A stretch of DNA of 64,000 nucleotides. Origin: Fratercula arctica (taxonomy: Eukaryota > Chordata > Aves > Charadriiformes > Alcidae). The translations under genes and the position numbers were made by a program. Position 1 is the stretch's first letter. The number at the start of each line of letters is the position of its first letter. The notes beneath the pieces were generated by a model that saw only the letters and a program-made list of their open reading frames with translations, ran no database searches and was not told where the DNA came from. Where the stretch lies: contig CANTUZ010000025.1 in assembly GCA_947846985.1 (NCBI GenBank), positions 11,034,100 to 11,098,099 on the forward strand, given 5' to 3'. Below are positions 11,315 through 21,697 of the stretch, piece after piece.

Positions 11315-11344
11315 ACCACCAAGTGGAAGATTTCTGTTCCCCCC

Positions 11345-11636
11345 TGTCGTGGTTTTGGCCGAACTGGCCAATCAGAACAACAGATGGCCCTCCCCCCCTC
11401 TCTCCTCAGAGAGGAGAGGAAGAGATAAGGCAATTGCGATTTGCGAGTTTAGAAAAAGAACTAAACTACTTTAATGAAAATAATAATAAATAAGAAATTA
11501 GTAATTAAGAATAGAGAAAAAAAATGCTATACAATATATACAAAACCGTATCCAACTCCCAGGATGACGATCGCGTCACCAGCAGACACAGGGAAAGTCC
11601 CAGACGGGAGTCAGCGATGGACATGAGCTGAATTCC
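11345..11636 (-). repeat. 3' LTR of provirus C, distal piece
   Basis: This part matches the R/U5 side of the intact LTR at 22871-23160. It is cut at ATTCC (11632-11636), the target site used by provirus B. Confidence 0.93.
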
Positions 11637-11966
11637 TGTCCTGGTTCTGGCGGGGACAGGGTTAAGTATTCCATGCCATGTGAGCCACGTCCACCCTGAG
11701 ATTAAAAGGAGGGAGGGGGCAGGCAGTCGGGTTTGGAGCCGGCTGGCGCGTCCCGGGTCCGGACCGGCGGGGAGCGGCGGTTCTGTAATCGCGTTTCTAT
11801 ATTCCTCTGTCCGTGTTGTTGTTTTCTTGTTCCCTTTGCTGTTCTGTTAAACTGCCTTTGTCTCAACCCAAGAGTGTTGTCTTTTTCTTCTGATCCTTCC
11901 CGTACTGGGAAGAGCCGAGCGAGCAACACGTGGTTCTTTCTTGCCGTCTGAGGCCAAACCACGACA
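11637..11966 (+). repeat. 5' LTR of provirus B
   Basis: A 330-bp LTR from TGTCCTGG to CCACGACA. The TATA-like ATTAAAAGG is at about 11701. It would drive transcription rightward. Confidence 0.95.
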
Positions 11967-11974
11967 GTCCTTTT

Positions 11975-11992
11975 TGGCGCCCAACGTGGGGC
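11975..11992 (+). promoter_or_regulatory. Primer binding site of provirus B (tRNA-Lys)
   Basis: TGGCGCCCAACGTGGGGC, eight bases after the LTR. It matches the 3' end complement of tRNA-Lys1,2 as used by several retroviral groups. Confidence 0.92.
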
Positions 11993-12071
11993 TCGAAGGG
12001 TTGAGATAACGACAGAATCCAACTAGAGCTTGAAAAAAACGAATTTGTTAGGTAAATAGTCACTGGTCACT

Positions 12072-12383
12072 ATGTTGCTTAGTTTGTTCTCATGGCTGTG
12101 TTATGTAAATTCCTATGTGTCTTATGCACTCCCTGTGATGATATTTGTTACTTCTGGGAGGGGGATGAGGATTATCATTTTACTGTCCTGTGCGATATCG
12201 GCTTATGGTATGATAACATCACTTGTTAGACGGTTATTTTGGGGTGTTTATGTGGTATTGCTGTCCTGTCCGTACATTGGGCACCACCTCTCAGAATTCA
12301 TTAATAATTACACCCAGTCTGTGGGGGAAACGGGGGGGGACACTTTCCCCAGCTCTTTTGCCTCCCTTTTCTCCTTCGAGTGA
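12072..12383 (+). CDS. Provirus B leader ORF: predicted multi-pass membrane protein upstream of gag
   Basis: This is the intact 103-codon counterpart of the leader ORF in provirus A. It differs at three residues (Phe17 to Ser, Arg72 to His, Met84 to Val). The hydrophobic segments (about 2-26, 33-51, 55-68), Tyr68-x-x-His71 and the sequon Asn79-Tyr-Thr are all kept. It ends at TGA 12381-12383, followed by GGT and the gag ATG at 12387 in phase. Either reinitiation at that ATG or read-through of UGA-G would link it to gag. Two copies differing by 3-5% in their LTRs both keep this small ORF open. That fits selection on the source element but does not prove it. Confidence 0.75.
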   Translation: MLLSLFSWLCYVNSYVSYALPVMIFVTSGRGMRIIILLSCAISAYGMITSLVRRLFWGVYVVLLSCPYIGHHLSEFINNYTQSVGETGGDTFPSSFASLFSFE

Positions 12384-12386
12384 GGT

Positions 12387-13183
12387 ATGACAGCTTTTGA
12401 GAATTTTGAATATCCTTGGGATGCTCAAACCAGCATGTTCCTAGTGTTATGTCTGCTGAATATGTTCCAGGTCCTGTTTAGGGTTAAACGACTATTTAAG
12501 ACTACCACCCAGAGATCTGCTCCAAGGCTGGACAGTCAGGGGTGGCATGGCAGGTGGGAGAACATGGGCAGGTACCTAGAGAACTTCTCGCCTCCAATGG
12601 TCTGGGACTTCACCCCTGAACAATTACAGGACCCTGATAGAGTAGTAGAATATCTGAAGGGAAAATGCTGTGGCTATTCCAGAGAGGCACAACTCACCGC
12701 ACTGTGCTGGGCCCTGGCCAGTATCTACCAGGCACTGCTCAGCACCCTCAGGAGAAAGAGACAGAGACCAGACCAGCAGGCGCTGCAGCTGCTGCGGCCC
12801 CTGTGGCAGGCGCTGCTGCGGCAGGCACTGCGGCTGCTGCAACCCCTGCGACAGGCACTGCGGCTGCTGCAACCCCTGCGATGGGCACTGGAGCTACTGC
12901 GACCCCTGCGACAGACACTGCAGCTACCGCAACCCCTGTGGCAGCCACTGCAGCTACTCCAGCCCCGGTGACAGCCACTGCTGCTGAACCAGGGAACCAA
13001 CCCGTGCCAGTATCTGTTGCCCCCATACAGAAGAAGAAGTACACAAAGAAATCAGTTCGCATAGTAAGAGATGACGATGAACCAGGGCCATCACAAGGAC
13101 AGGAGGAAGAGGCAGAACCAGAGATAATTACACGATCCCTATCCTTGAGTGAACTGCGGGATATGCGAAAAGATTTTAGCTGA
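12387..13183 (+). pseudogene. gag: Provirus B gag, N-terminal part
   Basis: It starts at ATG 12387. Hydrophobic residues 16-31 are followed by RVKRLFK, as in A. Near 12740 a 10-base deletion relative to A shifts the frame. The native frame continues through 12665-13183, where the Ala/Thr/Pro-rich repeat (about 12775-12975) has roughly one 30-bp unit more than A. The basic KKKYTKKS and an acidic, Ser-rich tract follow. The frame closes at TGA 13181-13183, at the same codon as in A. Beyond that TGA the same phase runs straight on into the capsid. Alternative-frame ORFs through the repeat are by-products of its composition. Confidence 0.82.
12775..12975 (+). repeat. 30-bp coding tandem repeat in provirus B gag
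   Basis: About six imperfect 30-bp units, including ACCCCTGCGACAGGCACTG, encode an Ala/Thr/Pro decapeptide repeat. Provirus A has the homologous tract on the minus strand (about 9990-10160) with about five units. Provirus C lacks it. Confidence 0.85.
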
Positions 13184-16100
13184 CTTTCAGGCGAGCACAT
13201 TGTCACCTGGCTGCTTCGGTGTTGGGATAATGGGGCCAGTAGCCTGGAATTACAGGGTAGGGAAGCCAGGCAGTTGGGATCCCTGTCTAGGGAAGGCGGC
13301 ATTGACAAGGCAATTGGAAAGAAGACCCAAGCCCTCAGCCTCTGGAATCGACTCCTGTCAGGCGTGAGGGAGAGGTACCCCTTCAGTGAAGATGTTCTAT
13401 GTCAACCAAGCAAGTGGACCACCATGGAAAGAGGTAGCCAGTACCTGAGAGAATTAGCCGTGCGGAAGATGATTTATTATGACTTGGACAACACAGACTT
13501 ACCCACGGACCCTGATGAGGTGCACTGCACAAGGCCCATGTGGCGGAAGTTTGTACGGAGCGCACCATCGTCATATGCCAACTCACTGGCAGTAATGGAA
13601 TGGAAAGGTGAAGAAGGACCAACGGTGGATGAGGTGGCTGGCCGGCTCCGGAGATATGAAGAAAGCCTCTCTTCCCCCCTTGTCTCAGCTGTGGAGAAAC
13701 TGTCCCGGAAGGTCCAGCAACTTGAAGAGAATATGTCCTACTCCCCACCTGTACGGGCCAGCATCTCAGCTATTAGGAGCAGGCATTTCCCCACTNNNNN
13801 NNNNNNNNNNNNNNNNNNNNNNNNNNNNNNNNNNNNNNNNNNNNNNNNNNNNNNNNNNNNNNNNNNNNNNNNNNNNNNNNNNNNNNNNNNNNNNNNNNNN
13901 NNNNNNNNNNNNNNNNNNNNNNNNNNNNNNNNNNNNNNNNNNNNNNNNNNNNNNNNNNNNNNNNNNNNNNNNNNNNNNNNNNNNNNNNNNNNNNNNNNNN
14001 NNNNNNNNNNNNNNNNNNNNNNNNNNNNNNNNNNNNNNNNNNNNNNNNNNNNNNNNNNNNNNNNNNNNNNNNNNNNNNNNNNNNNNNNNNNNNNNNNNNN
14101 NNNNNNNNNNNNNNNNNNNNNNNNNNNNNNNNNNNNNNNNNNNNNNNNNNNNNNNNNNNNNNNNNNNNNNNNNNNNNNNNNNNNNNNNNNNNNNNNNNNN
14201 NNNNNNNNNNNNNNNNNNNNNNNNNNNNNNNNNNNNNNNNNNNNNNNNNNNNNNNNNNNNNNNNNNNNNNNNNNNNNNNNNNNNNNNNNNNNNNNACTGC
14301 AGTATGAACTGGAGTCCAAGGCAGCCAAGTGGTATGCCACGACTGATATAGCGAATGCATTCTTCTCAATCCCTTTGGCAGCAGAGTGCAGGCCACAGTT
14401 TGCTTTCACTTGGAGGGGCATCCAGTACACCTGGAATCGACTGCCCCAGGGGTGGAAACACAGCCCCACCATTTGCCATGGACTGATCCAGACTGCACTG
14501 GAACAGGGTGAAGCCCCAGAACATCTGCAGTACATTGATGACATCATTGTATGGGGAAACACAGCCGAAGAAGTTTTTGAGAAAGGGGATAAAATAGTCC
14601 GAATCCTTCTGAAAGCTGGTTTTGCCATAATACGAAGTAAGGTCAAGGGACCTGCACAGGAGATCCAGTTCTTAGGAATAAAATGGCAAGATGGACGCCG
14701 CCAGATCCCAATGGATGTGATCAACAAAATAGCAGCTATGTCTCCACCAACTAGCAAAAAGGAAACACAAGCTTTCTTAGGCATTGTGGGTTTTTGGAAG
14801 ATGCACATCCCAGATTACAGTCTGATTGTAAGCCCTCTGTATCAACTAACCCGGAAGAAGAATGATTTTAAATGGGGTCCTGAGCAAGGACAAGCTTTTG
14901 AACAAATCAAACAGGAAATAGTCCATGCAGTGGCCCTGGGGCCAGTCCGGGCAGGACAAGATGTGAAAAATGTGCTCTACACCGCAGCCGGGGAGAATGG
15001 CCCTACCTGGAGCCTCTGGCAGAAAGCACCAGGGGAGACCCGAGGTCGACCCCTAGGGTTTTGGAGTCGGGGATACAGAGGATCCGAAGCGCGCTACACT
15101 CCAACAGAAAAGGAGATCTTGGCAGCATATGAAGGGGTTCGAGCTGATCCGGAGGTGGTTGGTACAGAAGCGCAGCTCCTCTTAGCACCTCGACTGCCGG
15201 TGCTGGGTTGGATGTTCAAAGAAAGGGTCCCCACCACACATCATGCAACTGATGCTACATGGAGTAAGTGGATTGCACTGATCACACAGCGAACTCGAAT
15301 GGGAAACCCCAGTCGCCCAGGAATTCTGGAAGTGATCATGGACTGGCCAGAAGGCAAGGATTTTGGGATGTCACCAGAGGAGGAGGTGACGCGTGCGGAA
15401 GAGGCCCCACCATATAATAAACTGCCAGAAAATGAGAAGCAATATGCCCTGTTCACCGATGGGTCCTGCCGGATTGTGGGAAAGCATCGAAAGTGGAAGG
15501 CTGCTGTGTGGAGTCCTACAGGACAAGTTGCAGAAGCCAGTGAAGGACAAGGTGAATCGAGCCAGTTTGCAGAGGTGAAAGCCATTCAGCTGGCTTTGGA
15601 CATTGCCGAGCGAGAAAAATGGCCAGTACTTCATCTCTACGCTGACTCATGGATGGTGGCAAATGCTCTGTGGGGATGGTTACAGCAGTGGAAGCAGGGC
15701 AACTGGCAGCGCAGAGGCAAACCCATCTGGGCTGCTGAACGATGGCAAGATATTGCTGCCCAGATAGAGAATCTGGTTGTGAAAGTACGCCACGTAGATG
15801 CCCACGTACTGAAGAATCGGGCCACGGAGGAACATCAGAACAACCAGCAGGTGGATCGGGCTGCCAGGATTGAAGTGGCTCAGGTGGATCTGGATTGGCA
15901 ACGTAAGGGTGAACTATTCATAGCTCGGTGGGCCCATGAGACCTCAGGCCACCAAGGAAGAGATGCGACATATAGATGGGCTCGTGACCGAGGGGTGGAC
16001 TTGACCATGGACGCTATTGCACAGGTCATCCCTGAATGTGAGACATGCGCTGCAATCAAGCAAGCCAAGCGTTTGAAGCCTCTTTGGTATGGAGGACGAT

Positions 16101-16771
16101 GGTTGAAGTATAAATATGGGGAGGCCTGGCAGATTGATTATATCACACTGCCACGAACCCGTCAAGGCAAGCGCCATGTGCTCACAATGGTGGAAGCAAC
16201 CACCGGATGGCTGGAAACATACCCTGTGCCCCATGCCACTGCCCGGAATACTATCCTGGGCCTTGAAAAGCAAGTCCTGTGGCGACATGGTACCCCAGAG
16301 AGAACCAAGTCGGACAACGGGACTCATTTCCGAAACAGCCTCATAGGCACCTGGGCCAAAGAGCATGGTATTGAGTGGGTATATCACATCCCCTATCACG
16401 CACCAGCCTCTGGGAAGATCGAACGGTACAATGGACTGTTAAAAACTACACTGAGAGCAATGGGTGGTGGAACCTTAAAACATTGGGATGCACATTTAGC
16501 AAAGGCTACCTGGCTAGTTAATACCAGGGGGTCTACCAATCGGGCTGGCCCTGCCCAGTCAAAACTTCCACGTACTGTAGAAGGGGATAAGGTCCCCGTA
16601 GTGCACATGAAGAATATGTTGGTGAAGACAGTCTGGATTAGCCCTGCCTTAGGCAAAGGCAAACCCATCCGTGGGATTGCTTTTGCCCAAGGACCTGGGT
16701 GCACTTGGTGGGTAATGCGGCAGGATGGGGAAGTCCGATGTGTACCTCATGGCAAAAATGGCATGGAATAA
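13184..16771 (+). pseudogene. pol: Provirus B gag capsid and pol, interrupted by an assembly gap
   Basis: In phase after the TGA at 13181-13183, this stays open through the capsid (13184-13795), the N gap, and the reverse transcriptase, RNase H and integrase (14296-16771). YIDD is at 14531-14542. The RNase H FTDG starts near 15452. The integrase HHCC lies around 15930-16048, and the DD35E codons are at 16134, 16313 and 16421. Apart from the 10-base gag deletion and the two in-frame TGA codons (12381 and 13181), no visible lesion interrupts the coding region. The end differs from A: pol is fused early to the polypurine tract by a deletion of about 284 bases, replacing the last residues. The true state of the protease and of the gag-pol stop cannot be seen because of the gap. 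Confidence 0.9.
13796..14295. other. Assembly gap (500 N)
   Basis: Exactly 500 N, a placeholder length. Alignment of the flanks with provirus A (9181 and 8179) puts about 1001 bp here: the gag C-terminus, gag terminator, protease and reverse transcriptase fingers. Confidence 0.95.
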
Positions 16772-16782
16772 GGGGTGGATAA
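16768..16782 (+). promoter_or_regulatory. Polypurine tract of provirus B
   Basis: AATAAGGGGTGGATA lies directly before the 3' LTR, matching the tracts in A and C. Confidence 0.8.
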
Positions 16783-17112
16783 TGTCCTGGTTCCGGCAGG
16801 GACAGGGTTAATTATTCCATGCCATGTGAGCCACGCCCACCCTGAGATTAAAAGGAGGGAGGGGGCAGGCAGTCGGGTTTGGAGCGGGCTGGCGCATCCC
16901 GGGTCCAGACCGGCGCGGAGCGGAGGTTCCGTAATCACGTTTCTATATTCCTCTGTCCGTGTTATTGTTTTCTTGTTCCCTTTGCTGTTCTGTTAAACTG
17001 CCTTTGTCTCAACCCAAGAGTGTTGTCTTTTTCTTCTGATCCTTCCCGTACTGGGAAGAGCCGAGCGAGCGACACGTGGTTCTTTGTTGCCGTCTGAGGC
17101 CAAACCATGACA
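16783..17112 (+). repeat. 3' LTR of provirus B
   Basis: A 330-bp LTR ending CCATGACA, followed by the ATTCT copy of the target duplication. Confidence 0.95.
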
Positions 17113-17590
17113 ATTCTGGAACTAGAGTCAGGAATGCTCAGATTGGGATCAAAGGCAGACGAACAGACAGGGTCATCCTCAGATGTCGGCCATGGAAGAA
17201 AAGACGAGCCAGAGCAGCCTTGCCCCTTTGATCCCTTAGCTTTTATACTGAGCGTGATGCATATGGGATGGAATACCCTGTTGGTCAGTTTTGGGTCACC
17301 TGTCCCATCTGCTCCTCCTTGCAGGTGGGACCCCTCTACGCTTCTCCGCTTCTGACCCTCTAATGGGGCAAACAGCGAAGTTAGCTGACCTTGGTTGTTA
17401 GAGCAATAAGTATAAGCAAGAGCCTCTGTGCATACCATTCCTTGGTATAATCAGGTCTTATCACTCTGAGGGTGAACAGTTTCTGAACAATATGCTGTGA
17501 ATTTCAGAGTTTAGTCAGTTAGAAGAGGCCCAGCGAAAAAGTAAAATTACAAATCAGAAAATCGGTTCTGTTTTACCTCAAACCAGGACA
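17113..17590 (-). repeat. 3' LTR of provirus C, proximal piece
   Basis: This is the remainder of the LTR interrupted by provirus B. It holds the U3 start (minus-strand TGTCCTGGTTTGAGG at 17590) and the TATA box (TATAAAAG on the minus strand near 17250). Confidence 0.93.
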
Positions 17591-17606
17591 TTCCACCCCT
17601 TATTCC
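17591..17606 (-). promoter_or_regulatory. Polypurine tract of provirus C
   Basis: On the minus strand GGAATAAGGGGTGGAA abuts the 3' LTR. Confidence 0.8.
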
Positions 17607-17951
17607 ATACCATTTGCGTCATGCTCAGATTACTGTCACTTCTTTTCCATCAAATATATACGTATATATAGATACATAGATCTCTCACTTATGATTTTAT
17701 CTTTATACACCAAAGTTCATTAAGTTCTTTTAGTTCATAATTGCAGGTTTTCATCTATCATAGTGGACTGTCAGGGCAGAGAAGATGATGTAAAGTTCAT
17801 TGTGGTCCATGTCCACAGGTAGTATGTCCATCCTGAAGAGTTTGCTGGACACCACTTGATGAAACTAGCTCAGGTCTCATCACCACTATGTTATCCTGAA
17901 AAACACTTATAGAACGCTGTTAGTATTATATAACAATTAACATCATACAGC

Positions 17952-19520
17952 TCAGAGTTGAGTATTTTCACCAAGGGTTAAATTTCCTTGAGGTACACAT
18001 TGAATTTCTCCATTCTCCATCATCACCCACCAAGTACATCCAGGTCCTTGAGCAAAAACAGTCCCACAAATGGGTTTGCCTTTGCCTGAAGTAGGAGAAA
18101 CCCAAACAGCTTTCCCCAGCATATTCCTTTCATGCACCACAGGGACCTTATCCCCTTCTATATTATGTAAAAGGTCTGATTGAGCAGGACCAGCTCGATT
18201 GATGGATCCCCTGGTGTTAACTAGCCAGGTAGCTTGTGCTAAATGCTTGTCCCAGTTTTTAAAGGTTCCACCCCCCATTGATTTCAGGGTGGTTTTCAAT
18301 AGTCCATTGTATCGCTCAATTTTCCCAGAAGCTGGTGCATGATAGGGGATGTGATATACCCACTCAATACCATGTTTGTTTGCCCAAGCACTTATAAGAT
18401 TATTTTTGAAATGAGTCCCATTGTCTGATTCAATTCTTTCTGGAGTACCATGTCACCACAAGACTTGCCTTTCAAGGCCCAGGATGGTATTCTGGGCAGT
18501 AACATGGGGTACGGCATAGGTTTCCACCCATCCGGTGCTTCTTTCCACCATTGTAAGCATGTAACGCTTACCCTGACGTGTTTGAGGGAGTGTGACATAG
18601 TCAATTTGCCAGGCCTCCCCATACTTATACTTCAGCCATCGTCCCCCATACCACAAAGGTTTTAACCTTTTAGCTTGCTTGATTTCGATGCATGTTTCAC
18701 AGTCGTGGATAACCTGTGCAGTAGCGTCCATGGTTAAATCCACCCCTCGGTCACGAGTTCATTTGTATGTTGCATCTCTTCCTTGATGACCTGAAGTGTC
18801 ATGGGCCCACCGACCTAAAAATAGTTCACCTTTATGTTCCCAGTCCAAATCTGTCTGGAAAATCTTAGCAGCCTTATCCACGTGCTGATTGTTTTGATGT
18901 TCCTCAGTGGCTCGACTCATGGGTACATGGGCATCTACGTGACGTACCTTTACGACTAGTTTCCCTAGCTGCTCAGCAATGTCTTGCAACAATTCAGCAG
19001 CCCAGATGGGTTTACCTCTGCGCTGCCAGTTGCTCCGCTTCCACTGCTTTAACCACCCCCACAGAGCATTGACCACCATCCATGAGTCAGTATAGAGATA
19101 GAGTATTGGCCACTTTTCTCGTTCAGCAATGTCTAAGGCCAGCTGGATGGCTTTCACCTCTGCAAATTGACTCGATTCACCTTCTCCTTCAGTTGCTTCT
19201 GCAACTCGTCGTGTAGGACTCCACACAGCAGCTTTCCACTTTCTGTGTTTCCCTACAATACGACAAGATCCATCAGTGAACAGAACACATTGTTTCTCAT
19301 TATCTGAGAGTTCATTATATGGTGGGGCCTCCTCAGCACGTGTTACCACCTCCTCAGGTGGCATTGTGAAGTCTTTGCCTTCAGGCCAGTTTGTGATCAC
19401 TTCTACGATTCCTGGACGATTTGGGTTTCCTATTTGAGCTCGCTGCGTGATTAAGGCAACCCATTTACTCCAGGTAGCATCGGTGGCATGATGAGTAGAA
19501 GGAACTTTACCCTTGAACAT
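17952..19520 (-). pseudogene. pol: Provirus C pol: RNase H and integrase, with two nonsense changes
   Basis: A single phase from 19520 to 17952 holds the RNase H (FTDGS, FAEVKA, YTDSW) and the integrase. It is interrupted by a TGA near 18759, where A has Trp, and a TGA near 18453, where A has Arg (CGA), a CpG change. Between and after these stops the integrase core remains readable, with WQIDYVTLP, SDNGTHF and GKIERYNG all present, so the DD35E residues survive. It ends close to the position where A's pol ends; about 360 bases without an env gene follow up to the LTR. Confidence 0.88.
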
Positions 19521-19538
19521 CCAGCCCGGCCCTGGTAA

Positions 19539-20021
19539 TCAGGGCGCCAGGAGGAGCTGTGTTTTAGTACCAATTACCTCTGAAGCAGCTCTAACTCCTT
19601 CATATGCTGCCAAGATTTCTTTCTCAGTTGGGGTATAGTTGGCTTCTGATCCTCTGTATCCCCGACTCCAAAATCCCAGGGGTCGACCTCGAGTCTCCCC
19701 TGGTGCTGTCTGCCAGAGGCTCCAGGTAGGGCCATTGTCCCCGGCTGCAGTATAGAACACATTTTTAATGTCCCGTCCTGTTCGGACTGGTCCAAGGGCT
19801 ACTGCATGCACAATCTCTTGTTTAATTTGCTCAAAGGCTTGTCGTTGCTCAGGACCCCGTGTAAACTCATTTTTCTTTCGAGTCACTTCATAGAGAGGTT
19901 TCACAATCTGACTATAACCTGGAATATGCAGTCTCCAGAAACCCACCACGCCTAAGAAGGCTTGTGCTTCCTTTTTGTTAGTAGGTGGGGACATAGATGT
20001 TATTTTGTTAATCACACCCAT
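19539..20021 (-). pseudogene. pol: Provirus C pol: reverse transcriptase connection region
   Basis: In phase with the RNase H frame but separated by a TGA near 19536. It includes the 'GVVGFWRLHIPGYS', 'RGPEQRQAFEQIK' and 'GRPLGFWSRGYRG' blocks that align with A. A frameshift between 20022 and 20150 separates it from the catalytic part. Confidence 0.87.
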
Positions 20022-20149
20022 TGGGATATGACGACGCCCATCTTGCCATTTAATTCCTAAGAACTGGATCTCCTGTGCAGGTCCCTTGACCTTACCTCTT
20101 TTTACAGCAAAACCTGCTTTCAGAAGAATCTCGATTGGATTTTCTTACC

Positions 20150-21139
20150 TTACTTGAAAACTTCTTGTGCTGTATTACCCCACACAGTGATGTCATCAAT
20201 GTATTGCAGGTGTTCTGGAGCTCCACCCTTCTCCAGGGCAGTCTGGATCAGCCCATGGCAAATAGCAGGGCTGTGTTTCCACCCCTGGGGCAGTCCATTC
20301 CAGGTGTACTGGACACCCCTCCAGGTGAAAGCAAACTGTGGCCTGCACTCTGCTGCTAAAGGAATGGAGAAAAAGGCATTAGCAATGTCAGTTGTAGCAT
20401 ACCATTTGGTTGCCTTGGACTCCAGTTCATACTGCAGTTCTAGCGTGTCTGGCACAGCAGCGCTCAGTGGTGGTGTGACTTCATTCAGGCCACGATAGTC
20501 TACTGTTAGCCGCCAGTCTCCATCAGACTTTCGCACTGGCCATATAGGGCTGTTAAAGGGTGAGCGCGTCTTGCTGATCACTCCTTGAACCTCTAGTTGA
20601 CGAATTAGCTTATGGATGGGAATCAGAGAGTCTCGGTTAGTGCGATACTGTCGCCGATGCACTGTGGCAGTAGCAATCGGCACCTGCGGTTCTTTAACCT
20701 TCAGCAGTTCCACAACCAAAGGGTCATCTGAAAGGCCAGGTAAGGTAGACAGCTGTGTAATGTCCTCAGTCTCTACAGCTGCTATACCAAAAGCCCATCG
20801 ATACCCTTTTTGATCTTTGAAATACCCTCTTTTGAGGAAGTCTATGCCAAGGATGCACGGAGCATCTGGACCAGTGATAATGGGATGCTTCTCCCATTTA
20901 TTCCCACTCAGGCTCACTTCAGCCTCCAGTACAGTCAGTTCTTGAGACCCACCTGTCACTCCAGAAATAGTCACAGATTCTGTCCCTTTATGATTCGGCG
21001 GCAATAGGGTGCGCTGTGCACCAGTGTCCACAAGGGCTGTATACTTTTGTGGCTCTAATGTGCCAGGCCATCGAATCCACACAGTCCAATAAACTCTGTT
21101 GTCCCTCTCCTCCTCCTGGCTGGAGGCAGGGCACCTCTA
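20150..21139 (-). pseudogene. pol: Provirus C protease and reverse transcriptase N-terminal half
   Basis: The frame begins after an in-phase TAG at 21137-21139, the homologue of the gag terminator in A. It holds the protease VDTGAQRTLLP and the reverse transcriptase fingers and palm, including LTVDYRGLNEV, TTDIANAFFSIPL, LPQGWKHSPA and YIDDI. It closes shortly after YIDD because of a small indel. Where A has a TGA at the protease start (8815), C has CGA, so this stretch is better preserved here. Confidence 0.88.
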
Positions 21140-21265
21140 ATGTCTGTAATTAGTAGATGAGTTTCTACCTGGACCGGAGAACCGCCCCCTGCGGACTGGA
21201 GCAGCAGTCCTCCTGGAATAATTTGTTCTTCTATCTGCGTTACCTTGCAACTCACTCACTCATGC

Positions 21266-21697
21266 CTATAGGGCTGAGGTAGGTCTTTTATCCCACTTAT
21301 TCATGTCCTCTCCATAGTCACTGAGGCAAAACCACAGGATATTTCGTAGTGTGTTCTGTTTCCTCTGAGTCGATCTCGTAGGAGGGGGTCTTCTCCTAAT
21401 GGCTGCAACATGGGTCCGCGCAGGGGAAGAATAGGATCTCTCCTCCATCCTACATAGTTTATCAAACAGTTTATCAAACCGTTTCTCATTTTTCTCAATC
21501 ATTTTCTCAGTTTTATCAGTCAATCTTTCCACAGCTGCTACAGTGAGGGGACAAGAGAGATTGTCTTCATACTGTCACATTCTGCTAGCCACTTCATTTA
21601 CAGTTAGTGAATCATCATCAACTCCTCCCCAAATCAGCATTGACAAGGTATGGGAATACATTGGTGGTGCACTCTGTACAAACTTTCGCAACACAGG
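21266..21697 (-). pseudogene. gag: Provirus C gag, capsid end and coiled coil
   Basis: Same phase as the gag ORF upstream. A charged Lys/Glu/Asp-rich helix (heptad-like leucines and isoleucines, LTDKTEKMIEKNEKRFDKLF) is followed by the 'ILWFCLSDYG...KWDKRPT' motif also found in A. There is no zinc knuckle. Stops at 21698 and 21266 interrupt it. Confidence 0.78.

Larger units (their letters stand above)
11637..17112 (+). mobile_element. Provirus B: ERVL-like provirus inserted in the 3' LTR of provirus C
   Basis: This plus-strand provirus is a close relative of A. Both LTRs are 330 bp (11637-11966 and 16783-17112), TG...CA. It is flanked by ATTCC (11632-11636) and ATTCT (17113-17117), a 5-bp target duplication with one later change. 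The uninterrupted C LTR at 22871-23629 shows the empty site. The LTRs differ at about 15 of 330 positions (hand count, about 4.5%). A gap of 500 N (13796-14295) hides the gag end, protease and reverse transcriptase start. By alignment with A about 1001 bp are missing. Relative to A it also lacks about 284 bp between pol and the polypurine tract. Confidence 0.94.

Noticed and set aside
10200..12400. Leader ORFs considered as host small membrane genes
   Set aside because: They lie inside proviruses directly after the primer binding site, occur in four copies and are in phase with gag.
12670..12987. Cys-rich ORF in a third frame of provirus B gag, resembling a zinc-finger protein
   Set aside because: The regular Cys spacing follows from the repeat period; it has no counterpart outside the repeat.
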